Shown: one piece after another, positions 10,539 to 18,318 of the stretch | Position numbering within the stretch: position 1 is the first letter of the stretch | Layout of the letters: every line of letters starts with the position of its first letter | Origin: Pseudomonas pisciculturae | GTDB taxonomy: Bacteria > Pseudomonadota > Gammaproteobacteria > Pseudomonadales > Pseudomonadaceae | DNA length: 64,000 nucleotides | Assembly: GCF_015461805.1 (NCBI RefSeq) | Contig: NZ_JACVZE010000009.1 | Coordinates: 244,828 to 308,827 of the forward strand | Direction of reading: 5' to 3' | Notes under the pieces: model-generated | What the model was told of the DNA's origin: nothing | Seen by the model: only the letters and a program-made list of their open reading frames with translations | Database searches by the model: none | Made by a program: the position numbers and the translations under genes

Positions 10539-12458
10539 TTGAACGATATGGCAAAGAATCTGATCCTGTGGTTGATCATCGCGGCTGTCCTGGTGACGGT
10601 GATGAACAACTTCTCCAGCCCTAACGAGCCGCAGACCCTCAACTATTCCGACTTCATCCAGCAAGTTAAGGATGGCAAGGTCGAGCGCGTCACGGTTGAT
10701 GGCGCTGTAATCACCGGCAAACGCAATGATGGCGATGGTTTCAAGACTATTCGCCCGAATATTCCAGACAACGGCCTGATCGGCGACCTGGTAGACAATC
10801 ATGTGGTTGTCGAAGGTAAGCAGCCTGAGCAGCAGAGCATCTGGACCCAGCTTCTGGTGGCCAGCTTCCCGATCCTCGTGATCATTGCCGTGTTCATGTT
10901 CTTCATGCGCCAGATGCAAGGCGGTGCGGGGGGCAAGGGCGGGCCGATGAGTTTCGGCAAGAGCAAGGCGCGCCTGCTGTCCGAAGACCAGGTGAAGACT
11001 ACTTTGGCTGACGTCGCGGGTTGCGATGAAGCCAAGGAAGAAGTCGGCGAACTGGTTGAGTTCCTGCGCGATCCAGGCAAGTTCCAACGCTTGGGTGGCC
11101 GCATCCCGCGCGGCGTGCTGATGGTTGGCCCACCGGGTACCGGTAAAACCTTGCTGGCCAAGGCAATTGCCGGCGAAGCCAAGGTGCCGTTCTTCACTAT
11201 CTCCGGTTCTGACTTCGTCGAGATGTTCGTCGGTGTCGGTGCCAGCCGTGTTCGCGATATGTTCGAACAAGCCAAGAAGCACGCGCCGTGCATCATCTTT
11301 ATCGATGAAATCGACGCCGTTGGTCGCCATCGTGGCGCGGGCATGGGCGGTGGTCACGACGAGCGCGAGCAGACGCTTAACCAGTTGCTGGTTGAGATGG
11401 ACGGCTTCGAAATGAACGACGGCATCATCGTCATCGCTGCGACCAACCGTCCTGACGTGTTGGACCCTGCATTGCTGCGTCCAGGCCGTTTCGACCGTCA
11501 GGTCGTTGTGGGTCTGCCAGACATTCGTGGTCGCGAACAGATTCTGAAAGTGCACATGCGTAAAGTACCGATGGGCGACGACGTGGCTCCGGCTGTGATT
11601 GCCCGTGGTACACCCGGTTTCTCCGGTGCCGACCTGGCTAACCTGGTGAACGAGGCTTCGTTGTTTGCTGCCCGTACCGGCAAGCGCATCGTTGAGATGA
11701 AAGAATTCGAGCTGGCGAAAGACAAGATCATGATGGGCGCTGAGCGCAAGTCTATGGTCATGTCCGAGAAAGAGAAGCAGAACACCGCTTATCACGAAGC
11801 TGGTCACGCCATTGTCGGCCGTGTTGTGCCTGAGCACGACCCGGTCTACAAGGTGTCGATCATTCCGCGTGGTCGTGCACTGGGCGTCACCATGTTCCTG
11901 CCGGAAGAGGATCGCTACAGCCTCTCCAAGCGCGCCTTGATCAGCCAGATCTGCTCGCTGTACGGTGGTCGGATTGCTGAAGAAATGACTTTGGGTTTTG
12001 ACGGTGTGACCACTGGCGCTTCCAACGACATCATGCGTGCCAGCCAGATCGCACGGAACATGGTGACCAAGTGGGGCTTGTCGGAAAAACTGGGTCCTCT
12101 CATGTATGCCGAGGATGATGGTGAAGTATTCCTGGGTCGTGGTGGTGGCGGTCAAAGCGCCAGTTTCTCCGGTGAGACAGCCAAGCTGATCGACTCTGAA
12201 GTACGCAGCATCATCGATCAGTGCTACGGCACGGCGAAGCAGATCCTCACTGACAATCGCGACAAGCTGGACGCAATGGCTGACGCGCTGATGAAGTACG
12301 AGACCATTGATGCCGATCAGATCGACGACATCATGGCGGGTCGCGCTCCGCGTGAACCACGCGATTGGGAAGGTGGTTCGGGTACTTCGGGCACTCCGCC
12401 TGTGGTTCAGAACGAACGCCCCGAAACCCCAATCGGCGGCCCGGCAGCTGACCACTAA
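10539..12458 (+). CDS. ftsH: ATP-dependent zinc metalloprotease FtsH
   Basis: Inner-membrane AAA+ protease that degrades misfolded membrane proteins and regulators such as sigma-32 and LpxC. It has two N-terminal membrane helices (about 6-24 and 103-123) flanking a periplasmic domain, Walker A GPPGTGKT at 197-204, Walker B IIFIDEID at about 252-259, the second region of homology, and the zinc site HEAGH at 419-423. I chose TTG 10539 (MNDMAKN) because AGAGGG sits seven bases before it; the ATG at 10548 is 16 bases from that site and would give 636 residues. folP follows eight bases later. Confidence 0.97.
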   Translation: MNDMAKNLILWLIIAAVLVTVMNNFSSPNEPQTLNYSDFIQQVKDGKVERVTVDGAVITGKRNDGDGFKTIRPNIPDNGLIGDLVDNHVVVEGKQPEQQSIWTQLLVASFPILVIIAVFMFFMRQMQGGAGGKGGPMSFGKSKARLLSEDQVKTTLADVAGCDEAKEEVGELVEFLRDPGKFQRLGGRIPRGVLMVGPPGTGKTLLAKAIAGEAKVPFFTISGSDFVEMFVGVGASRVRDMFEQAKKHAPCIIFIDEIDAVGRHRGAGMGGGHDEREQTLNQLLVEMDGFEMNDGIIVIAATNRPDVLDPALLRPGRFDRQVVVGLPDIRGREQILKVHMRKVPMGDDVAPAVIARGTPGFSGADLANLVNEASLFAARTGKRIVEMKEFELAKDKIMMGAERKSMVMSEKEKQNTAYHEAGHAIVGRVVPEHDPVYKVSIIPRGRALGVTMFLPEEDRYSLSKRALISQICSLYGGRIAEEMTLGFDGVTTGASNDIMRASQIARNMVTKWGLSEKLGPLMYAEDDGEVFLGRGGGGQSASFSGETAKLIDSEVRSIIDQCYGTAKQILTDNRDKLDAMADALMKYETIDADQIDDIMAGRAPREPRDWEGGSGTSGTPPVVQNERPETPIGGPAADH

Positions 12459-12466
12459 GGTTTGAA

Positions 12467-13318
12467 ATGACTTCTGTGTTGTCCTCCACCCGGTTGCCTT
12501 GCGGCAACCGGGTTCTTGATTTGGCCCGTGTACATGTCATGGGCATTCTTAATGTAACTCCTGACTCCTTTTCCGATGGTGGCCGATACAGCCAGCTTGA
12601 TGCCGCATTGCGTCATGCCGAGGCGATGGTGGCTGCCGGTGCGACACTGATCGACGTCGGTGGTGAGTCGACCCGTCCAGGCGCTCGAGTTGTTTCCCCG
12701 TTGGAGGAGTTGGAGCGAGTCGCGCCGATTGTTGAGCGAATTGCGCGTGAGCTGGATGTGATCATCTCGGTTGATACCTCTACGCCTGCGGTGATGCGCG
12801 AAACCGCACGCCTGGGCGCTGGGTTGATCAACGATGTGCGCTCCCTTCAGCGGGACGGTGCGCTGGACGCTGCGGCCGCTACCGGCTTGCCGGTGTGTCT
12901 GATGCATATGCTCGGCGAGCCGGGCAATATGCAAGACAGTCCGCACTATGATGATCTTGTGGGCGAGGTAAGCGGTTTTCTTTCCGAGCGCATTGTTCAA
13001 TGTGTGGCGGCGGGGATTCCTGCCGAAAAGATCATCCTCGATCCTGGGTTTGGCTTTGCCAAAAGCCTGCAACATAATTTAAGCCTGTTCAAACACATGG
13101 AGTCCCTGTTTGCCCTTGGTCGGCCGCTATTGGTCGGCGTTTCGCGCAAGAGCATGATAGGGCTGGCCTTGAATCGCCCGGTGGGTGAGCGGCTATATGG
13201 CGGTCTTGCGCTGGCGGCACTTGCCGTGACCAAGGGCGCGCGAATCTTGCGCGTGCACGATGTTGCCGAGACCGTAGATGTGGTGCGCATGATTGCCGCC
13301 GTAGAATCAGCCGAATAA
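12467..13318 (+). CDS. folP: Dihydropteroate synthase
   Basis: Condenses p-aminobenzoate with 6-hydroxymethyl-dihydropterin diphosphate in folate synthesis; the sulfonamide target. The 283-residue TIM barrel shows the signature GILNVTPDSFSDGG (26-39), the GGESTRPG loop (65-72), SVDT, INDV, DPGFGFAKS and SRKS. It sits between ftsH and glmM, the same order as in E. coli. folK, another folate gene, is elsewhere in this window. Confidence 0.98.
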   Translation: MTSVLSSTRLPCGNRVLDLARVHVMGILNVTPDSFSDGGRYSQLDAALRHAEAMVAAGATLIDVGGESTRPGARVVSPLEELERVAPIVERIARELDVIISVDTSTPAVMRETARLGAGLINDVRSLQRDGALDAAAATGLPVCLMHMLGEPGNMQDSPHYDDLVGEVSGFLSERIVQCVAAGIPAEKIILDPGFGFAKSLQHNLSLFKHMESLFALGRPLLVGVSRKSMIGLALNRPVGERLYGGLALAALAVTKGARILRVHDVAETVDVVRMIAAVESAE

Positions 13319-13334
13319 GAATGATGGAGCACTT

Positions 13335-14672
13335 ATGACTAAGAAATACTTTGGTACCGATGGTATCCGTGGTCGTGTCGGCGAGTTTCCGATTACTCCT
13401 GATTTCATGCTCAAACTGGGTTGGGCGGCAGGTATGGCGTTCCGCAGCATGGGCGCGTGCCGCATCCTGGTAGGCAAGGACACCCGGATTTCCGGGTATA
13501 TGTTTGAGTCTGCACTGGAGGCGGGTCTGTCTGCCGCTGGCGCCGATGTCATGTTGCTGGGCCCGATGCCGACACCTGCGATCGCCTACCTGACGCGTAC
13601 CTTTCACGCTGAAGCCGGTATCGTGATCAGTGCGTCGCACAATCCCCATGATGACAACGGCATCAAGTTTTTCTCTGGTCAAGGCACCAAGCTGCCAGAC
13701 GAGATCGAATTGATGATTGAAGAGTTGCTGGATGCACCGATGACGGTGGTTGAGTCCAGCAAGCTGGGCAAGGTATCGCGAATCAATGACGCGTCTGGCC
13801 GCTACATCGAATTTTGCAAAAGCAGTGTGCCGACCAGTACGAATTTCGCTGGGTTGAAGATTGTTGTCGACTGCGCTCACGGCGCGACCTACAAGGTTGC
13901 GCCAAGCGTGTTCAAGGAGCTCGGCGCGGATGTCACGGTGCTGTCGGCTCAGCCCAACGGCTTGAACATCAACGAAAATTGCGGCTCCACTCATATGGAG
14001 CAGCTGCAGGCAGCGGTCCTGGCTGAGCATGCCGACCTGGGTATTGCCTTCGATGGGGATGGTGACCGAGTCCTGATGGTGGATCACACCGGTGCGGTGG
14101 TCGATGGTGATGATTTGTTGTTCATCATCGCTCGTGACCTGCATGAGCGTGACAAGCTGCAAGGTGGTGTGGTCGGTACGTTGATGAGCAATCTGGGGTT
14201 GGAGTTGGCGCTGGCTGACCTTGGTATTCCCTTTGTACGTGCCAACGTCGGCGACCGCTACGTCATTGCCGAGCTGCTGGAGCGTAACTGGCAAGTCGGT
14301 GGCGAGAACTCCGGGCATGTCGTCTGCTTCCACCACACGACTACCGGTGACGCAATTATCGCCGCATTGCAGGTATTGCTGTCGTTGCGTCGTCGCGAAG
14401 AGAGTCTTGCTCAGGCGCGCCAGGCTTTGCGCAAGTGCCCTCAGGTGCTGTTGAACGTGCGTTTTGCCGGCGGTGAAAACCCGATCGAGCATCCGGCTGT
14501 CAAAGAGGCGTGTGAGCGCGTGACCCTTGCAATGGCGGGGCGTGGGCGGGTGTTGTTGCGCAAGTCCGGCACAGAGCCTTTGGTGCGTGTCATGGTCGAA
14601 GGTGACGATGAAATACAGGTTCGCGGCCATGCCGAAGACCTGGCAAAACTGGTAACTGAAGTTTGCGCCTGA
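13335..14672 (+). CDS. glmM: Phosphoglucosamine mutase
   Basis: Interconverts glucosamine-6-phosphate and glucosamine-1-phosphate, feeding UDP-GlcNAc for peptidoglycan and LPS. The 445-residue alpha-D-phosphohexomutase has catalytic Ser101 in ISASHNPHDDNG, the magnesium loop DGDGDR with Asp240, Asp242 and Asp244, and the C-terminal phosphate-binding RKSGTEPLVRVM. A GGAG element precedes the ATG, and the gene begins 16 bases after folP. Confidence 0.98.
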   Translation: MTKKYFGTDGIRGRVGEFPITPDFMLKLGWAAGMAFRSMGACRILVGKDTRISGYMFESALEAGLSAAGADVMLLGPMPTPAIAYLTRTFHAEAGIVISASHNPHDDNGIKFFSGQGTKLPDEIELMIEELLDAPMTVVESSKLGKVSRINDASGRYIEFCKSSVPTSTNFAGLKIVVDCAHGATYKVAPSVFKELGADVTVLSAQPNGLNINENCGSTHMEQLQAAVLAEHADLGIAFDGDGDRVLMVDHTGAVVDGDDLLFIIARDLHERDKLQGGVVGTLMSNLGLELALADLGIPFVRANVGDRYVIAELLERNWQVGGENSGHVVCFHHTTTGDAIIAALQVLLSLRRREESLAQARQALRKCPQVLLNVRFAGGENPIEHPAVKEACERVTLAMAGRGRVLLRKSGTEPLVRVMVEGDDEIQVRGHAEDLAKLVTEVCA

Positions 14673-14738
14673 ATTCGGCTTGCCAGTAATGATGTGGTTG
14701 GGTAACATCTGCGCCCACTTTGACCGACGGGGTACAGC

Positions 14739-15494
14739 ATGCGTCGCACTATGGTAGCTGGTAACTGGAAGATGCACGGTACCCGCGCCAGTGTCGCTGA
14801 GCTGATCAATGGCCTTCGTCACTTGGCCTTGCCTAGCGGTGTTGATATCGCGGTTTTCCCGCCTTGCTTGCATATCACCCAAGTGGTTGATGGTTTGAAA
14901 GGTAAGTCGATTCAGGTCGGCGCGCAGAATTCTGCGGTGGAAGCCATGCAAGGTGCACTGACCGGTGAGATTGCGCCGAGTCAGTTGGTCGATGCGGGTT
15001 GTTCCTATGTGCTTGTCGGGCACTCCGAGCGCCGTCAGATGATGGGCGAGCGTGATGGGACACTCAATCGCAAGTTCGCAGCGGCACAGGCTTGTGGCTT
15101 GATTCCAGTGTTGTGTATAGGGGAGACCCTTGAGCAGCGTGAATCTGGCAAAACTCTAGAAGTTGTCTCGCGTCAGCTGGGCAGCATCATTGAGGAGCTG
15201 GGTGTTGGTGCGTTTGCAAAGGCAGTAATCGCTTACGAGCCGGTCTGGGCCATTGGCACCGGGCTGACTGCTACACCGCAACAGGCGCAGGATGTGCACG
15301 CAGCCATCCGCGCGCAGTTGGCGGCAGAGAATTCTGAAGTCGCACAAGGTGTGCGTCTTCTATACGGCGGCAGCGTGAAGGCGGCCAATGCGGTCGAACT
15401 GTTCGGCATGCCGGATATCGATGGGGGGCTCATTGGTGGAGCTTCCCTGAATGCAGATGAGTTCGGTGCGATCTGTCGCGCCGCGGGAAACTGA
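14739..15494 (+). CDS. tpiA: Triosephosphate isomerase
   Basis: Interconverts dihydroxyacetone phosphate and glyceraldehyde-3-phosphate. The 251-residue barrel has Asn9 and Lys11 (AGNWKMHG), catalytic His95 (VGHSER), catalytic Glu167 (AYEPVWAIGTG) and the phosphate loop LYGGSV. Its place between glmM and secG is a Pseudomonas arrangement; E. coli has glmM directly before secG. Confidence 0.98.
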   Translation: MRRTMVAGNWKMHGTRASVAELINGLRHLALPSGVDIAVFPPCLHITQVVDGLKGKSIQVGAQNSAVEAMQGALTGEIAPSQLVDAGCSYVLVGHSERRQMMGERDGTLNRKFAAAQACGLIPVLCIGETLEQRESGKTLEVVSRQLGSIIEELGVGAFAKAVIAYEPVWAIGTGLTATPQQAQDVHAAIRAQLAAENSEVAQGVRLLYGGSVKAANAVELFGMPDIDGGLIGGASLNADEFGAICRAAGN

Positions 15495-15498
15495 AAAA

Positions 15499-15882
15499 AT
15501 GCTGGAAACAGTCGTAGTCGTTTTTCATCTGTTGGCTGCCCTGGGCGTAGTTGCCCTGGTTTTGTTGCAACAGGGTAAAGGTGCGGATGCTGGTGCGTCT
15601 TTCGGTGCAGGTGCTTCAAATACTGTGTTCGGAAGCCAAGGTTCCTCTACCTTTCTTAGTAAGTTTACTGCTATACTTGCCGCCGGTTTCTTCATAACCA
15701 GCTTGGGGTTAGGTTACTTTGCTAAAGAGAAGGCTCATGTGCTGACTCAAGTAGGTCTCCCAAACCCAGCAGTGTTGGAAGTGCCAAAAGCAAAACCGGC
15801 TTCTGATGATGTCCCGGTGCTTCAAGAGCAAAAGTCGGCTACTCCAGCGACTGACGTACCTCCAGCTCAAGAGCAGAAGTAA
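15499..15882 (+). CDS. secG: Preprotein translocase subunit SecG
   Basis: Small inner-membrane partner of SecYE that assists protein export. The 127-residue product has two membrane helices (about 3-24 and 53-73) separated by the conserved LLQQGKGADAGASFGAG...VFGSQGSSTFL segment, then a charged tail rich in Pro, Ala and Gln. The ATG at 15499 starts four bases after the tpiA stop. The following tRNA-Leu begins 22 bases after the stop without a terminator between them. Confidence 0.96.
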   Translation: MLETVVVVFHLLAALGVVALVLLQQGKGADAGASFGAGASNTVFGSQGSSTFLSKFTAILAAGFFITSLGLGYFAKEKAHVLTQVGLPNPAVLEVPKAKPASDDVPVLQEQKSATPATDVPPAQEQK

Positions 15883-15904
15883 GAAGGGTTGTAAACGCTG
15901 TATT

Positions 15905-15990
15905 GCCGAGGTGGTGGAATTGGTAGACACGCAACCTTGAGGTGGTTGTGCCCATAGGGTGTAGGGGTTCGAGTCCCCTTCTCGGTACCA
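15905..15990 (+). tRNA. leuU: tRNA-Leu (anticodon GAG)
   Basis: An 86-base class II tRNA: acceptor stem GCCGAGG pairs with TCTCGGT (two G-U ends), anticodon stem CAACC/GGTTG around loop TTGAGGT, a long variable arm, T-arm with GGTTCGAGTCC, and an encoded CCA. The GAG anticodon reads CUC and CUU. The order secG - leuU - metY - rimP is the same as in E. coli. The gene lies 22 bases after secG and is probably co-transcribed with it. Confidence 0.97.
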
Positions 15991-16001
15991 ATTATCAGGA
16001 G

Positions 16002-16024
16002 AGCCCGCTGTTGCGGGCTTTCTT
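16002..16024 (+). terminator. Intrinsic terminator after tRNA-Leu
   Basis: AGCCCGC, TGTT, GCGGGCT form a seven-base stem followed by TTCTTG. It ends the tpiA-secG-leuU transcript 12 bases after the tRNA CCA. Confidence 0.75.
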
Positions 16025-16086
16025 GTAGGTGGAAGGTTACATTGACCCTGTAAGGGATCGGTCGTATACTTCCGCCCCAGCTTTGT

Positions 16087-16163
<77 letters not shown>

Positions 16164-16173
16164 GTTTTAGCGG

Positions 16174-16195
16174 AGCCCCTTTTAAGGGGCTTTTT
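16174..16195 (+). terminator. Intrinsic terminator after tRNA-fMet
   Basis: AGCCCCTT pairs with AAGGGGCT across a TT loop, followed by TTTTTG. It starts 10 bases after the tRNA CCA. If transcription passes it, metY joins the rimP-nusA-infB transcript. Confidence 0.75.
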
Positions 16196-16212
16196 GTTAG
16201 CTGGACACTTTC

Positions 16213-16263
16213 AACGCCGCTGTTCGACGGCGTTTCAAGGATGGGCGTTTCGCCCATTTTTTT
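16213..16263 (+). promoter_or_regulatory. Two tandem hairpins in the rimP leader
   Basis: First hairpin: AACGCCG (16213-16219) with CGGCGTT (16228-16234). Second: ATGGGCG (16241-16247), TTT, CGCCCAT (16251-16257) followed by a seven-base T-run, a full intrinsic-terminator shape. They lie 40 bases before rimP, downstream of the metY terminator, and look like an attenuator at the head of the rimP-nusA-infB operon. Autoregulation by NusA is known for the E. coli operon; applying it here is inference. Confidence 0.6.
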
Positions 16264-16303
16264 ATTTTGCACAGCATGCACATACATGCACTAGGGGGTT
16301 CAG

Positions 16304-16762
16304 GTGTCGAGCAAGCTAGAAGAGTTGCAGGCCTTGCTGGCCCCGGTGGTCGTGGCCCTAGGCTATGAATGCTGGGGTATTGAGTTTTCGGCTCAAGGTC
16401 GCCACTCAATGTTGCGCGTTTATATCGATAAAGAGGGCGGTGTGCTGGTGGACGATTGCGCCATTGTCAGCCGTCAGATCAGCGGTGTCCTGGATGTTGA
16501 AGATCCGATCTCCGTTGAATACACCCTCGAAGTTTCCTCGCCAGGCATGGAACGCCCACTGTTCACTATTGAGCAGTTTGCAAAATTTGCCGGTGAACAA
16601 GTGAAGATCAAGCTGCGATCTCCCTTTGAAGGGCGACGCAACTTTCAGGGCCTTCTGCGCGGTGTGGAAGAACAGGACGTCGTGGTGCAGGTAGAAGACC
16701 ATGAGTTCCTGTTGCCGATCGATATGATCGACAAGGCCAACATTATTCCCAGTTTTGACTGA
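16304..16762 (+). CDS. rimP: Ribosome maturation factor RimP
   Basis: Needed for assembly of the 30S subunit. The 152-residue protein shows the two-domain RimP layout: an alpha/beta domain with LGYECWGIEF and VEYTLEVSSPGMERPLF, then an SH3-like domain with the loop around LLPIDMIDKANIIPSFD. It starts with GTG after an AGGGGG element and heads the nusA-infB operon. Confidence 0.96.
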   Translation: MSSKLEELQALLAPVVVALGYECWGIEFSAQGRHSMLRVYIDKEGGVLVDDCAIVSRQISGVLDVEDPISVEYTLEVSSPGMERPLFTIEQFAKFAGEQVKIKLRSPFEGRRNFQGLLRGVEEQDVVVQVEDHEFLLPIDMIDKANIIPSFD

Positions 16763-16809
16763 GACGCGGATCCCGCGGATCCAATGGCTTGCGAAAGGCG
16801 AGGCGTACG

Positions 16810-18291
16810 ATGAGCAAAGAAGTACTGCTGGTTGTTGAGTCGGTATCCAATGAAAAGGGCGTACCGGCAAACGTGATTTTTGAAGCGCTGGAGCTGGCCC
16901 TGGCCACTGCTACCAAAAAGCGTTTTGAAGACGAAGTTGATCTGCGTGTGGAAATCAACCGCCACACCGGTGCCTATGAGACTTTCCGTCGCTGGACGGT
17001 TGTCGAAGAAGCCGATCTTGATGATCCGGCCATCGAAACCTGGCCAAGCAAGGCTGCCGAAACGCATCCTGAAGCCAAGGTCGGCGACGTTATCGAAGAA
17101 AAAATCGAATCGATCGAGTTCGGCCGTATTGCTGCACAGACCGCCAAACAGGTGATCGTGCAAAAGGTTCGTGAAGCCGAACGCGCTCAAGTCGTTGACG
17201 CCTATCGCGAGCGCCTGGGTGAAATCATCTCCGGCACCGTGAAAAAAGTGACTCGCGACAACGTGATCGTCGACCTGGGTAACAACGCCGAAGCGTTGCT
17301 GGCCCGCGAAGACATCATCTCGCGCGAAACCTTCCGTGTTGGCGTACGTCTGCGTGCGCTGCTCAAGGAAATCCGCACCGAGAACCGCGGCCCTCAGTTG
17401 ATCCTGTCGCGTACCGCGCCAGAGATGCTGATCGAGCTGTTCCGTATCGAAGTGCCTGAGATCGCCGAAGGCCTGATCGAAGTGATGGCTGCGTCCCGTG
17501 ACCCGGGCTCGCGTGCCAAGATCGCGGTCCGCTCCAAAGACAAACGCATCGACCCGCAAGGTGCTTGCATTGGTATGCGCGGTTCGCGCGTCCAGGCAGT
17601 ATCGGGCGAATTGGGCGGTGAGCGTGTGGACATCGTCCTGTGGGACGATAACCCGGCGCAGTTCGTGATCAATGCCATGTCGCCGGCTGAAGTGGCGGCA
17701 ATTATCGTTGACGAAGATGCCCATGCAATGGACATCGCCGTTGGCGCAGACAATCTGGCTCAGGCCATTGGTCGTGGTGGTCAGAACGTGCGTCTGGCCA
17801 GCCAACTGACCGGTTGGACCCTGAACGTGATGACCGAATCGGACATCCAGGCTAAGCAGCAAGCTGAAACCGGTGACATCCTGCGCAACTTCATCGACGA
17901 GCTGGAAGTCGACGAAGACCTGGCGCAGGTGCTGGTAGATGAAGGCTTCACCAGTCTGGAAGAGATTGCCTACGTACCGTTGGAAGAAATGCTCAACATC
18001 GACGGCTTTGACGAAGACACCGTCAACGAGCTTCGCGCTCGGGCCAAGGATCGTTTGTTGACTAAAGCCATCGCTACTGAGGAAAAGCTGGCAGACGCCC
18101 ATCCGGCCGAAGACCTGCTCTCGCTTGAGGGTATGGACAAGGATTTGGCGATGGAACTGGCGGTGCGCGGCGTAATTACCCGCGAAGACCTGGCCGAGCA
18201 GTCTATTGACGATCTGCTCGACATCGACGGCATTGACGATGATCGTGCCGGCAAGTTGATCATGGCCGCCCGAGCCCATTGGTTCGAGTAA
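16810..18291 (+). CDS. nusA: Transcription termination/antitermination protein NusA
   Basis: RNA polymerase-binding factor promoting pausing, termination and, with other Nus factors, rRNA antitermination. The 493-residue protein has the N-terminal polymerase-binding domain (1-130), the S1 domain (about 135-200), tandem KH domains (about 200-345, with GMRGSRVQAV and GRGGQNVRLA) and two acidic C-terminal repeats (after about 360, LLSLEGMDKDLA and LLDIDGIDDDRA). ATG 16810 gives the standard MSKEVLLVVE start with GGCGAGG upstream. infB follows after 27 bases. Confidence 0.98.
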   Translation: MSKEVLLVVESVSNEKGVPANVIFEALELALATATKKRFEDEVDLRVEINRHTGAYETFRRWTVVEEADLDDPAIETWPSKAAETHPEAKVGDVIEEKIESIEFGRIAAQTAKQVIVQKVREAERAQVVDAYRERLGEIISGTVKKVTRDNVIVDLGNNAEALLAREDIISRETFRVGVRLRALLKEIRTENRGPQLILSRTAPEMLIELFRIEVPEIAEGLIEVMAASRDPGSRAKIAVRSKDKRIDPQGACIGMRGSRVQAVSGELGGERVDIVLWDDNPAQFVINAMSPAEVAAIIVDEDAHAMDIAVGADNLAQAIGRGGQNVRLASQLTGWTLNVMTESDIQAKQQAETGDILRNFIDELEVDEDLAQVLVDEGFTSLEEIAYVPLEEMLNIDGFDEDTVNELRARAKDRLLTKAIATEEKLADAHPAEDLLSLEGMDKDLAMELAVRGVITREDLAEQSIDDLLDIDGIDDDRAGKLIMAARAHWFE

Positions 18292-18318
18292 CTAGGCGCG
18301 GCCTGAGGAGAGAAGTGC

